From positions 372,001 to 436,000 of the forward strand of contig LNEM01000030.1 of NCBI GenBank assembly GCA_001464955.1: a stretch of DNA of 64,000 bases. The letters run 5' to 3'. A program made the translations under genes and the position numbers. The notes under the pieces were generated by a model. That model was not told the DNA's origin, did not search any database, and was given only the letters and a program-made list of their open reading frames with translations. Below, piece by piece: positions 18,027-27,544 of the stretch; within the stretch, counting starts at the first letter, position 1, and every line of letters begins with the position of its first letter. Origin of the DNA: Rhizobiales bacterium Ga0077537 (GTDB lineage: Bacteria; Pseudomonadota; Alphaproteobacteria; Rhizobiales; Hyphomicrobiaceae).

Positions 18027-19616
18027 TTAAGAGAAAAGTATGGCGCGCACCATGCTCCACTGCGGGACAACCAGAAACTCTGTGTAAATCATCACGATGA
18101 GGAACAGGCTGACCGCTGAAAGCGTTGTCAAATAAATAGCCATGACGCTACGAAAAGCCTCGAGTGCGCTATCGCCGGTAAAGCCCTGTTTCTGATTGCC
18201 CCGGTTCGCCCATTTCTGCTTTGCGAGGCGCCACATCATATAGATCTTAACAGTCGCATTCAGAAGCTGATTTACATAAAGGCACCAGATATAGCTGAGA
18301 TCGACCCTCCGCGCGTACGTGAAAAGGACCATCGAGAGCAGTGCCCGCGTCAGCGCGATATAAAGCAGGTAGGCGACCACGTAGCCGCCGCCGAGCTTGA
18401 GGGCTCCGGCAAGGGCGAGCATCGGGCTGAACAACATCGTCCACATGGCGAGCCGCTGGTCGACGCAGCACCACCAGATGAAGAACGGCATCGACCGCGG
18501 CCCGAGCAGGATGGCGCGCCAGCCGTTTCGCAGCATGTTGCCGGACCATCGCCGCAGGTTCTCGACCATGCGCTTTGCGCCGGAACCCTCCACGACTTCG
18601 ATGGTCGTTCCCTCGGCATCGGGGACGTACGTCATCTTCACGCCGCGCTTCAGCAGCGTGTACCAGGTGCTCTTGTCGTCGCCGGAGAGAAAGCGGAACT
18701 CACCCCACAGCCAGTGATCGAGAAAATCTGCCTCCTGCAACCGGATGAACTCGTGACTGGTGATGTGTTCGGCCCGAAACATCGAGCACCGGCCTGTCAA
18801 CGTCAGCACCCGATCCGAGAGCGCATGCGAACACATGGCAAGCCGGCGTTGCGCGAAGCGCATGTTGAGCCACGACTGCATCCACCCAGGTCCACGCACC
18901 AACACGTGTTCGTCGGTGGTGAGGGCGTGCAACTCCGGATCCAGCGCGAACAGCGGCGTGCACTTCCGTACCATGCCGGGATGGAAGACGAAGTCGCCGT
19001 CCATGAAGATGACGAGGTCGTCCTTTGATAGTCCGGCCCGGGACATGGCCCTGAGGATGAGGGCGATGGCCACGCGCTTTCCGGGCTGGTTCTGGCGGAT
19101 GATGCGCAGCGTGATGTCGAGATCGCCACCAACGAGTTTCAGGTGGCGCGCGATCTTCTCCTCGTCTTCGCGCTCGCTGGAGCCGAGCCAGATCGTCGCC
19201 GGGACGCCCGCTTCGCGGAACTCGCGGACCAGCGACCGGATCACCGCCTCGCTGATTTCACGATGCTCGCGAAAGGTCGTCATCTGCACGTGGATGTGGC
19301 GTGGACGCCAGCCGCTGTCCCACAATTCCGCCGCGAGGTCGCGCTTCCGAGGATAAGTGATCCGCTCGTAGATCAGCGCCCGCATCCAGTGGTTGAACCA
19401 CCAGCCATAGCGCCAGATTCCGATGATGCCGATGGCGTAGACGAATTCCCGCGCTTCTGGATTCCAGATCGAGTTCGGAACCAGCGATAGCAGGATGAAA
19501 CAGACGCAGAAGAAGAGGATCAGTCGGACCTGCGTTCCGACCGTCCATTTCTCCCCGCGGGCGAGCGGCCGGTCAGGCGCTTCGACGGAAGCGACGGCGG
19601 CTTGCAGTCCGGTCAT
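18027..19616 (-). CDS. alg8: Alg8-like mannuronan synthase (GT2 family)
   Basis: FMDGDFVFHPGMVRKCTPLFALDPELHALTTDEHVLVRGPGWMQSWLNMRFAQRRLAMCSHALSDRVLTLTGRCSMFRAEHI...HEFIRLQEADFLDHWLWGEFRFLSGDDKSTWYTLLKRG...LRRWSGNMLRNGWRAI...FFIWWCCVDQRLAMWTML, very close to Pseudomonas Alg8. Confidence 0.93.
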   Translation of the reverse strand: MTGLQAAVASVEAPDRPLARGEKWTVGTQVRLILFFCVCFILLSLVPNSIWNPEAREFVYAIGIIGIWRYGWWFNHWMRALIYERITYPRKRDLAAELWDSGWRPRHIHVQMTTFREHREISEAVIRSLVREFREAGVPATIWLGSSEREDEEKIARHLKLVGGDLDITLRIIRQNQPGKRVAIALILRAMSRAGLSKDDLVIFMDGDFVFHPGMVRKCTPLFALDPELHALTTDEHVLVRGPGWMQSWLNMRFAQRRLAMCSHALSDRVLTLTGRCSMFRAEHITSHEFIRLQEADFLDHWLWGEFRFLSGDDKSTWYTLLKRGVKMTYVPDAEGTTIEVVEGSGAKRMVENLRRWSGNMLRNGWRAILLGPRSMPFFIWWCCVDQRLAMWTMLFSPMLALAGALKLGGGYVVAYLLYIALTRALLSMVLFTYARRVDLSYIWCLYVNQLLNATVKIYMMWRLAKQKWANRGNQKQGFTGDSALEAFRSVMAIYLTTLSAVSLFLIVMIYTEFLVVPQWSMVRAILFS

Positions 19617-19630
19617 CGGCAAGCCTCCCG

Positions 19631-21262
19631 TTACGGGGTATTGGACGATTTCTGGCCGAGCGACGCGAGGATCGAGTTCGTCGTCCTCTGCGGGAAGATC
19701 ACCACCACCGGCAGTCCGGCACGATAGCGATCGGCGTTGGCGACCTTCGTGGGATCGGCGAACGCAAGAGTGACCTTTGCTGTCCGGTCCGTCGCCCCGC
19801 GCCAGCGATAGCCCGGAGCGTGCGCCTGCTTTTGCTCGTCGATGAAACCGGAGGTACGGTCGATCCGCGCCACCCGCGCGGTCACCGTCTCGCCGAGGGC
19901 CGGGACGAAGACAGTTGCCTCGTCACCGAGCCCGACTTTCAGGACCTCGTCCTGGTTGAGGAAGGCCGTGATCTCGCGATTCTGTCGCTGCTCGATGATG
20001 GCGACGACGTCGCCGCGCCGCACGCTGCCATCGTCGAGACGAGGCAGGTCGAGAACGACGCCATCGAACGGCGAGCGAACCGCCAATCTGTCCTGCTGAC
20101 GGAGCGACACGATGTATTTCTGCTGCGCGAGCTGGATCTCGTGTTCGCCAAGGCGAATGTCCGCCTCGATCTCGGCCATCTTCCCGGCGATGTCCGCCGC
20201 GCCGATCGTCGACGTGCCGGAATAGAGGCGTTGCCCGACGTTCTGCGCCGAGAGCTGGATGCGCGTATCGAGTTCGACACGGCGCACGTCGAGGTCCTTG
20301 CGCAGCGCGATCACCTGCCGCGTGGCCTCCTCGAGCTTGGTCGCCGTTGCATAGCCCTTCTCGCTGAGCTGCCTGAGGCGCAGTTCCTGCTGTTCGACGA
20401 GCTTCAGTTGCTGGACCAGTGCCTGCAGTTCGAGACGGGTCTGCTCGATGTTCTTCATCTCGATGGCCGCGAACCCGCGAACCCGCTCGAGCTCCTCGAT
20501 GTGACGGCGCTTGAGGCTGCCGAGTTTGGCCTTGCGCTGCTGCACCTCGATCTCGGCCAGTTCCAGCTCGCGCTGCAACTGGTTGTCGATGAGCTTTACG
20601 ACCACTTCGCCGGCCTTGACCCGGTCTCCGGGTTTCACGCTGCCCCACTCCACACGCCCGTCGGCAGCCGCCGTGACGGTCTCCACGGGCGCGCTGATGA
20701 CCGCCGTCCGCACTTCCATGCGGAAGAAGTTCGAATACGAAAGCACCGCCGTGTAGCTGAAGATGAACAAACCGATGATGCCGTAAAGCGCCGACATGAC
20801 GATCATCTTCGTCGGCCAGCGGCGTGCGGGCAGCTGCTTCAGCGGATTGGGATCCGGCTTCAGCGACGCAGGTGTCACCGGCACGTCGATGCGCTGGATC
20901 GTGTCTTCCACATCCACCATGGAGCCGCGAACGAGCTCCTCGAGGAAATGGCTCATCAGCTCGCGCTCGCGCTCGCCGAGTTCGATGAAGCGCAACGCGA
21001 CCATGCGGCTGTCGGCGTTCGAGCGCACGACCTCCGCCTTGGCGTCGAAGGTGACGTCGAAACCCTGGAACGGCAGAGTGAGAACGAGATCGAGTGCCGA
21101 CAGCGGCGCCGGGACATCCCCCGGGAACGCTTCCAGACGAAGCCCGCCGAGGCTCCAGTCGGCCGCCTTCACGCGATGGCCGGCGAGCGTCACGTAGAGC
21201 GGCGCGGTGACACGGTGGTGCCGCCGCTGGTCTGGCCGCTCCCTCCTCACCTTTACCGCCAT
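19631..21262 (-). CDS. alg44: Alg44-like PilZ domain / membrane-fusion (HlyD-type) protein
   Basis: PilZ motif RRHHR...DWSLGGLRLEAF (RxxxR, DxSxxG), one TM helix (MIVMSALYGIIGLFIFSYTAVL), HlyD barrel with long coiled coil; 8-14 bp upstream of alg8. Confidence 0.85.
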   Translation of the reverse strand: MAVKVRRERPDQRRHHRVTAPLYVTLAGHRVKAADWSLGGLRLEAFPGDVPAPLSALDLVLTLPFQGFDVTFDAKAEVVRSNADSRMVALRFIELGERERELMSHFLEELVRGSMVDVEDTIQRIDVPVTPASLKPDPNPLKQLPARRWPTKMIVMSALYGIIGLFIFSYTAVLSYSNFFRMEVRTAVISAPVETVTAAADGRVEWGSVKPGDRVKAGEVVVKLIDNQLQRELELAEIEVQQRKAKLGSLKRRHIEELERVRGFAAIEMKNIEQTRLELQALVQQLKLVEQQELRLRQLSEKGYATATKLEEATRQVIALRKDLDVRRVELDTRIQLSAQNVGQRLYSGTSTIGAADIAGKMAEIEADIRLGEHEIQLAQQKYIVSLRQQDRLAVRSPFDGVVLDLPRLDDGSVRRGDVVAIIEQRQNREITAFLNQDEVLKVGLGDEATVFVPALGETVTARVARIDRTSGFIDEQKQAHAPGYRWRGATDRTAKVTLAFADPTKVANADRYRAGLPVVVIFPQRTTNSILASLGQKSSNTP

Positions 21263-21503
21263 GAACGCCACCTGACTTGGATACACGCGACATGCCGGCC
21301 CCTTTCGAGACCAGCCAAACCCATGAATCGCATGTCGAGGTTAACAAGAGCCCTCCGCGTCGGGATCAATTCGGCACCCTGGCCATCGACTGGTCCGATT
21401 GCGCACCCTGCGGCGCTGGCCTAGGCTCCGCCCGATCCACGTCCGGCCACAGCGCCGGCCCCCGCAGACGGCGCCCCGCGCCCCCAGCCTCGAGAGCCCA
21501 CCC

Positions 21504-22376
21504 ATGTCCGTCTACCGCTCGTTCCTGTTCGCTCCCGGCAATCATCCGCGCCGGGTCGAGAAAGCGCTGACGCTCGCGGCCGACGCCACCATTCTGGATC
21601 TCGAGGACGCCTGCCCGATCGCGGAGAAGGTGGCGACCCGCGCCGTGGTGGTGAAGGCCTACCAGGGCCCTCGACGCGGCCTTGGTTACGTACGGGTTAA
21701 CGCCATGTCGACGGAGTGGGGCTACGGCGACATCGTGGCCGTGGTTCAGAAGGGCGTCGACGGCATCGTGCTGCCGAAGCTCGAGACCGTGGACGAAATC
21801 CGTGCCGCCGACTGGCTGATCGCCAACCTCGAGCGCGAGCGCGGCCTTGCCAATGGCGCCATCGACGTCGTGCCGATCATCGAGACCGGAAAGGGCCTCG
21901 CCAATATCCGGGCAATTTGCGCCGCCGGAACGCGCGTCAAACGCATCGCGTTCGGTGCCGGCGACTTCACGCTCGACATGAACATGACCTGGACGCGGGG
22001 CGAGATGGAACTCCTGCCCTACCGCACCGAATGCGTTCTGGCGTCCCGCGCCGCCGGCATCGAACCGCCGATCGACACGGTCTGGGTCGATCTGAAGGAC
22101 GCCGACGGCTTCCGTCAGTCGGTCGAAACGGTGAAGGGCCTCGGTTTCCAGGGCAAGATGTGCATCTACCCCGATCAGGTTCCGGTGGTGAATGAAATCT
22201 TGAGCCCGTCGCCGGCTGAGGTGGAATGGTCGCGCCGCGTCGTGGCCGCCTTCGCCGAGGCAGAGAAGTCGGGTTCGGCCTCGATCCAGCTCGACGGCAA
22301 GTTCATCGACTACCCGATCGTCTACCGGGCCGACCGCATCATCGCCATGGCCGAGCGCATCGCCGCCAAGGGGTAG
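21504..22376 (+). CDS. HpcH/HpaI aldolase / citrate lyase beta-like CoA ester lyase
   Basis: MSVYRSFLFAPGNHPRRVEKALTLAADATILDLEDACP; VRVNAMSTEWGYGDI; MCIYPDQVPVVNEILSPS. Confidence 0.9.
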   Translation: MSVYRSFLFAPGNHPRRVEKALTLAADATILDLEDACPIAEKVATRAVVVKAYQGPRRGLGYVRVNAMSTEWGYGDIVAVVQKGVDGIVLPKLETVDEIRAADWLIANLERERGLANGAIDVVPIIETGKGLANIRAICAAGTRVKRIAFGAGDFTLDMNMTWTRGEMELLPYRTECVLASRAAGIEPPIDTVWVDLKDADGFRQSVETVKGLGFQGKMCIYPDQVPVVNEILSPSPAEVEWSRRVVAAFAEAEKSGSASIQLDGKFIDYPIVYRADRIIAMAERIAAKG

Positions 22377-22430
22377 CCGGCGCGTCCGCGCTCCGGCCGG
22401 CGACGCTACGGGAGTGGCCGAGAATTGGGG

Positions 22431-23345
22431 CTACTCCTTCAGGAACCCCCGCTCGTCGCGGATCTCCGGGCCGTCGACGCGGGCGCGGCCATCGCCGAAC
22501 TCGGCGTCCCGGGCCTTGAGCGCGGCGCGGAGCCCTTCGCCCGTCGCGAGTTTCCGGAACCGCTGCGTGCCGGGCGCGAGATGCGCACGTCCGTCGTTCT
22601 CCGCCGCGAGCCGTTGCAGCGTACGCGCCCCCATCAGCTCGAGACCGAGGTTCACGATGCGCTTGTTGGCGGCAAGGAGATCCGGATCGATCTTGGCGAG
22701 ACGGTCGGCAAGCTGCTCTACTTCGTTGCGAAGATGCTCGGCCGGCACCGCCTTCATGACGAGGCCGATCATCTGCGCCTCGCGCCCGGTAATGGTGTCA
22801 CCCGTCAGCAGCAATCGCTTCGCCCACTGCGGTCCGCAATTGTAGACCCACATCTGGTTGGGTAGCGAGCCGAGGTCGCGCGCCGGTGGGAACCCGAGGA
22901 TGGCGTCGTCGGCGGCGATCACCATGTCGGAAAGCAACGCCACATCCGTGCCACCTGCGATGCAATAGCCGTGCACTTCCGCGATCACCGGCTTGTGCAT
23001 GTCGAACAGCGGCATCCGCAGCCGCTGCGCATACTCGAGCCGCCAGATGTCGTCGTCGATGGTCGGATTGTTATAGATGCCGCCATTCCGGTAGACCTTC
23101 GCCTCCGCGCCCGCGTTGGCCTTCGGCGGCGGCTGGGGCGTGATGTCGTAGCCGGCCGAGAACGACTTGCCCGCGCCGCGCACGATGACGCAATGCACCG
23201 ACTTGTCGTTGTCGGCCTCCCACAGGGCTTCGCTCAGCTCCTGCAACAGCGGGATCGACAGCGCATTGCGCTTCTCCGGGCGATTGAGCGTGATGCGCGC
23301 GCGACCGTCGACCGCTTCATAGAGAATGTTCTGGAATGCGGTCAT
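22431..23345 (-). CDS. Enoyl-CoA hydratase/isomerase family protein
   Basis: ITLNRPEKRNALSIPLLQELSEAL; VRGAGKSFSAGYDI; KPVIAEVHGYCIAGGTDVALLSDMVIAADDAILGFP. Confidence 0.92.
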   Translation of the reverse strand: MTAFQNILYEAVDGRARITLNRPEKRNALSIPLLQELSEALWEADNDKSVHCVIVRGAGKSFSAGYDITPQPPPKANAGAEAKVYRNGGIYNNPTIDDDIWRLEYAQRLRMPLFDMHKPVIAEVHGYCIAGGTDVALLSDMVIAADDAILGFPPARDLGSLPNQMWVYNCGPQWAKRLLLTGDTITGREAQMIGLVMKAVPAEHLRNEVEQLADRLAKIDPDLLAANKRIVNLGLELMGARTLQRLAAENDGRAHLAPGTQRFRKLATGEGLRAALKARDAEFGDGRARVDGPEIRDERGFLKE

Positions 23346-23571
23346 GACGGGCTCCGGCAGCTGTGTGTGGGATGGGAGCGGCAATGATGAACGCGGGCGC
23401 CGACCGCAGTCAAAGAAAAGCGGGGCGCGGCACCGGCCCACATGCCCCCCCGGCTTCAGGAACCGGACGCGCGAGATCGGCGCTCGCCGCCCTGGCCAAA
23501 CCGCCAGGACCGTTGGCAGTGTCGCCAAGTCGTTGTAAGCCTGTCCGGACATAATCTTTCAGGAGACAGCC

Positions 23572-24807
23572 ATGTCCGCCGACGGCGCCACGCCATCGCC
23601 CCATCCGACCGTGAAGCCGCTCCAGGGCATCCGCGTCATCGACGTGTCGAGCTTCCTCGCCGGTCCGTTCTGCTCGACGCAGCTCGCCGAGTTCGGCGCC
23701 GAGGTCTTCAAGCTGGAGCTGCCGGGCGTCGGCGACGCGCTCCGCAAGTTCGGTACCCCGACGCCGTCGGGCGACTCGCTCCCCTGGCTGCAGGAGACGC
23801 GAAACAAGAAGGTCGCCACGCTCGATCTCAGGAAGCCCGAAGGCGCCGAGCTTCTGAAGCGCATGATCCGCAAGGCCGACGTCCTCGTCGAGAACTTCCA
23901 GCCGGGCACGCTCGAGAAGTGGGGCCTCGGCTGGGACACGCTGAAGGAGGAGAACGGCAAGCTCATCATGGTGCGCATCTCGGGCTTCGGGCAGACGGGC
24001 CCCTATAGCCCGCGCCCCGGCTTCGGCCGCATCGGCAACGCGTTCGGCGGTCTATCGTATCTGGCCGGCTTCCCCGATCGCCCGCCGACGACGCCCGGCT
24101 CCGCGACCATCCCCGACTACCTTGCCGGCCTCTACGGCGCCCTCGGCGTGATGCTGGCGCTGCGGGCCCGCGACATGACCGGCCGCGGCCAGTACATCGA
24201 CATCGGCCTCTACGAGCCGGTCTTCCGCATCCTCGACGAACTCGCTGCGTCCTACAATTACAAGGGCTATCAGCGCGAGCGCATGGGTCCGGGAACGGTC
24301 AACGTCTGCCCCCACAGCCACTACCCGACCAAGGACGGCAAGTGGATCGCCATCGCCTGCACGTCCGACAAGATCTATTCCCGCCTCGCCGAAGCGCAGG
24401 GCCAGCCCGAGCTGGCGGTGCCCGGAGGCCGCTGGGAGAAGATCGCCGACCGGGACCGCGAGCGCGACGACGTCGACGCCTGGGTCACGAAGTGGACGCT
24501 GCAGTTCACGCTCGATGACTGCATCAAGGAATGCGACAAGTTCCAGGTTCCCTGCGGCCCGGTCTACTCGATCTCCGACATCTTCAAGGACCCGCACTAC
24601 GCCGCCCGCGAGAACATCCTCCGCATGAAGGACCCGCGCGTCGGCGAGATCGCCATGCCGAACGTCGTGCCGCGCCTGTCGGATACGCCCGGCAAGGTCG
24701 AATGGCTCGGCCCGCCGATGGGCGCCCACACCGACGAGCTTTACAAGGGCCTCCTCGGCCTGACCGAAGCCGAGATGGGCAAGCTGAGAGACAAGGGCGT
24801 GATCTGA
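23572..24807 (+). CDS. CaiB/BaiF family CoA-transferase
   Basis: LQGIRVIDVSSFLAGPFCSTQLAEFGAEVFKLELPGVGDALR; NKKVATLDLRKPEGAELLKRMIRKADVLVENFQPGTLEKWGLGWDTL. Confidence 0.95.
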   Translation: MSADGATPSPHPTVKPLQGIRVIDVSSFLAGPFCSTQLAEFGAEVFKLELPGVGDALRKFGTPTPSGDSLPWLQETRNKKVATLDLRKPEGAELLKRMIRKADVLVENFQPGTLEKWGLGWDTLKEENGKLIMVRISGFGQTGPYSPRPGFGRIGNAFGGLSYLAGFPDRPPTTPGSATIPDYLAGLYGALGVMLALRARDMTGRGQYIDIGLYEPVFRILDELAASYNYKGYQRERMGPGTVNVCPHSHYPTKDGKWIAIACTSDKIYSRLAEAQGQPELAVPGGRWEKIADRDRERDDVDAWVTKWTLQFTLDDCIKECDKFQVPCGPVYSISDIFKDPHYAARENILRMKDPRVGEIAMPNVVPRLSDTPGKVEWLGPPMGAHTDELYKGLLGLTEAEMGKLRDKGVI

Positions 24808-24869
24808 GGCCGTCCACGAGAGGCCCGTCCGCGACCCCGAGCCAAACCTAGGCCCGGGGTTGCGGGAGG

Positions 24870-25427
24870 CTACTTGATCTCGTGCACGTGCACGTCGCGC
24901 GCGGAGTGGCGCGAGAGGATGTCGACCGCTCGCTCCTCCCGCTCCTTGTCCCAGACCCGAACCCAGAGCAGCAGGCCACCATGGCGGAGTTGCTCGTCGA
25001 GTTGCTGGGCTCGCTGTTGTCCGATCAATCCCGCGAGCGACGCGCCGATCAGTCCTCCGGCTCCGAGGCCAGCAGCCGCCGCTGCCGCGATTGCGGCCAG
25101 CGAGCCGCCGGCAAAGGCCACGGGCCCCATCAGGATGCCGGCGGTGACATACATCAGGCCACCGATGACCGCACCCTCCGCATCCCCGACCGATTCCGTC
25201 GAGACGTAGGCGCGTCGCGGGACCGCGGGGTCATCCTCAAGATCTTCGACCCGACGGTAGATGTGACCGAGCTTGCCCGTCACGGCGTGCTCGCTGGCGA
25301 GCAGGCTCAGCTCGGCGCGATCGAAACCGGAGGACAGAATTTCGTCGATCGCGCCTTGGAGCTGATCGGCTGTGTCAAATACGGCGACAGCCTCACGAAC
25401 CGTCGCTCCGCTTGCATCCATGGGCAT
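24870..25427 (-). CDS. Hypothetical membrane protein, general-stress-protein-like
   Basis: VAVFDTADQLQGAIDEILSSGFDRAELSLLAS followed by Gly/Ala-rich hydrophobic helices. Confidence 0.75.
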   Translation of the reverse strand: MPMDASGATVREAVAVFDTADQLQGAIDEILSSGFDRAELSLLASEHAVTGKLGHIYRRVEDLEDDPAVPRRAYVSTESVGDAEGAVIGGLMYVTAGILMGPVAFAGGSLAAIAAAAAAGLGAGGLIGASLAGLIGQQRAQQLDEQLRHGGLLLWVRVWDKEREERAVDILSRHSARDVHVHEIK

Positions 25428-25549
25428 GTCTGCATCACTCCATGCTACTCAACAATGCAGCTTGGGATGATTATGAGCTGAAATGTTTGATGAAGCGCAA
25501 TCTCGACGCGCTGCCATTTCGGCAGCCGTCTGGCCGGCGCAGGTTGCAG

Positions 25550-26083
25550 TCACGGCGACCACAGCGCTTTGTCGAGCCACGGCGCAGGCAGTTCGAGCCG
25601 TCCCCGAATGGCGAGCGTGCCGACGCCCGGCGGGGTCGTCGACTGCCACGCCGGGCCCCAGTCCAACGGCAGCTCATAGAGCGGCCGAATGTCGGTCTCG
25701 GTCACAAATCCGAGGCGACCGTAGTAGGCCGGATCGCCGAGCACGAGGACCCGCAGCACGCCGCACCGTGCAAGCTGGGAGAGCCCCGCCGCCACCAGTG
25801 CGCGACCGATGCCGGTCCGCTGCGCAGAGGGCGCAACAGCCAGCGGCCCGAGCAACGCCAGCGGGCCATCGCTCCCGGCAACACGGCCACGCGTGAACAT
25901 GACGTGTCCGACCACACACCCATCCCGAACTGCGACCAGTGACGTCACGCCTTCGGCAAGATCGAGCAGAGCCTCGACCAGCGGCATCAAGGGCTCGTTG
26001 GGAAACGCGTCTCGATAGAGCAGATCGAGACCAACCCGGTCGCCCCCATCACTCCTCCGAACGACGACATCCGATGTACGCAT
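25550..26083 (-). CDS. GNAT family N-acetyltransferase
   Basis: LALLGPLAVAPSAQRTGIGRALVAAGLSQLARCGVLRVLVLGDPAYYGRLGF. Confidence 0.93.
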   Translation of the reverse strand: MRTSDVVVRRSDGGDRVGLDLLYRDAFPNEPLMPLVEALLDLAEGVTSLVAVRDGCVVGHVMFTRGRVAGSDGPLALLGPLAVAPSAQRTGIGRALVAAGLSQLARCGVLRVLVLGDPAYYGRLGFVTETDIRPLYELPLDWGPAWQSTTPPGVGTLAIRGRLELPAPWLDKALWSP

Positions 26084-26184
26084 GACTTGCCTCCCGGCCA
26101 GGTGTGCAAAATCCGGGCATTGCGTTGGCGACCGCGCCGCGTAACGTTTGCTAGGAGCCCAACCAACAAACGAGCGCCCCAACG

Positions 26185-27531
26185 ATGACCGACCCCATCT
26201 CCGCCGTCGAACGCCTCGAGGTCAACCGGTCCGCCGAGGCTGCCTGGAACCCGCACGTCAATGCCGTCGTGACGTCGATGCCGTCCGCGCTCGCCGATGC
26301 CGAGGCGGCCGACCGAGCCACCCGCGAGGGCCGCTGGCTCGGCCTGCTTCATGGCGCGACGATCGCCGTGAAGGACAACATCGATACCGCCGGCACGCGC
26401 ACGACGATGGCCTCGAAGTGGTTCGCCGACAACGTGCCGAACGCCGACGCGCCCGTCGTAGCCCGCATGCGCAAGGCCGGCGCGGTTCTCACGCAGAAGG
26501 TGACGCTGCACGAGTTCGCGTTCGGCGTCCGCTCCATGTCGTCGCTGATCGGTCAGTGCAAGAACCCCTGGGGCCTCGATCGTATCCCCGGCGGTTCGTC
26601 GGGCGGTTCCGGCGTCGCGGTGGCGACCGGCATGGCCGACATGGCGCTCGGCACCGACACCGGCGGCTCGGTGCGTATCCCGGCCGCGATCAACGGTATC
26701 ACCGGGCTTCGCCCCACCTCCGGCCGCGTCTCGAATTCAGGCTGCTTTCCGGTCTCCGCCGCCCACGACACCATCGGCCCCATGGCGCGCTCGGCAGCTG
26801 ATTGCGCGCGGCTCTTCGCCGTCATCGCCGGCTACGACCCTGACGACCCGGACTCCCGGAACGAGCCGCTCGACAACTTCCTGCCGACCCTCGGCGACAG
26901 CATCGCCGGCGTCCGGATCGGCGTCGTACGCCGCTACTACTTCGACAATGTTCCGGCCGATCGCGCCGCCGCCGTCGACGCGGCCATCGCGCAACTCGAG
27001 AAGCTCGGCGCCATCGTCACCGAGATCGCGCTCCCGGGCGCCGAGAGCGTGCAAGACGCCTGCGCCGTGATGGTCTTCTGCGACGCCTGCAACGTGCACC
27101 GCGACCGCATGTCAGATCCCTCGAAGTGGGCGCCGCAGACGATCGAGCGCCTGAAGCTCGGCTTCGATTGGAGCGGCGTCGACTACGCAGCCGCAGCCCG
27201 CGCGAAGGCCACGTGGATGCGCACGCTGGCCCGCGCCTTCGACACCGTCGACGTGCTGCTGACGCCGACGACGCCGATCGATCCGCCGCCCCACGGCGAG
27301 GACCGTTCGCTCTGGGCCGCGACCAAGGCCGTCGCACAGAACACCTACAACGGCGCCTTCGGCCACATTCCCGGCATCGCGGTGCCCTGCGGCTTCTCGC
27401 AGGCCGGCTTCCCGGTTTCGATGCAGCTCGAAGCCGCGTGGTGGAAGGAGCCGCTGCTCCTGCGCATCGCCCACGCCTACCAGCAGGTCACCGACTGGCA
27501 CGAGCGCCGGCCCATGCTGCCGAAGACCTGA
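26185..27531 (+). CDS. Amidase signature family protein
   Basis: GATIAVKDNIDTAGTRTTMASKWF; GGSSGGSGVAVATGMADMALGTDTGGSVRIPAAINGITGLRPTSGRVS. Confidence 0.95.
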   Translation: MTDPISAVERLEVNRSAEAAWNPHVNAVVTSMPSALADAEAADRATREGRWLGLLHGATIAVKDNIDTAGTRTTMASKWFADNVPNADAPVVARMRKAGAVLTQKVTLHEFAFGVRSMSSLIGQCKNPWGLDRIPGGSSGGSGVAVATGMADMALGTDTGGSVRIPAAINGITGLRPTSGRVSNSGCFPVSAAHDTIGPMARSAADCARLFAVIAGYDPDDPDSRNEPLDNFLPTLGDSIAGVRIGVVRRYYFDNVPADRAAAVDAAIAQLEKLGAIVTEIALPGAESVQDACAVMVFCDACNVHRDRMSDPSKWAPQTIERLKLGFDWSGVDYAAAARAKATWMRTLARAFDTVDVLLTPTTPIDPPPHGEDRSLWAATKAVAQNTYNGAFGHIPGIAVPCGFSQAGFPVSMQLEAAWWKEPLLLRIAHAYQQVTDWHERRPMLPKT

Positions 27532-27544
27532 GCTGCGGTGCGGC

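Noticed and set aside
19820-21424. 534-aa plus-strand ORF opposite alg44
   Set aside because: Shadow ORF; the minus strand encodes PilZ/HlyD motifs.
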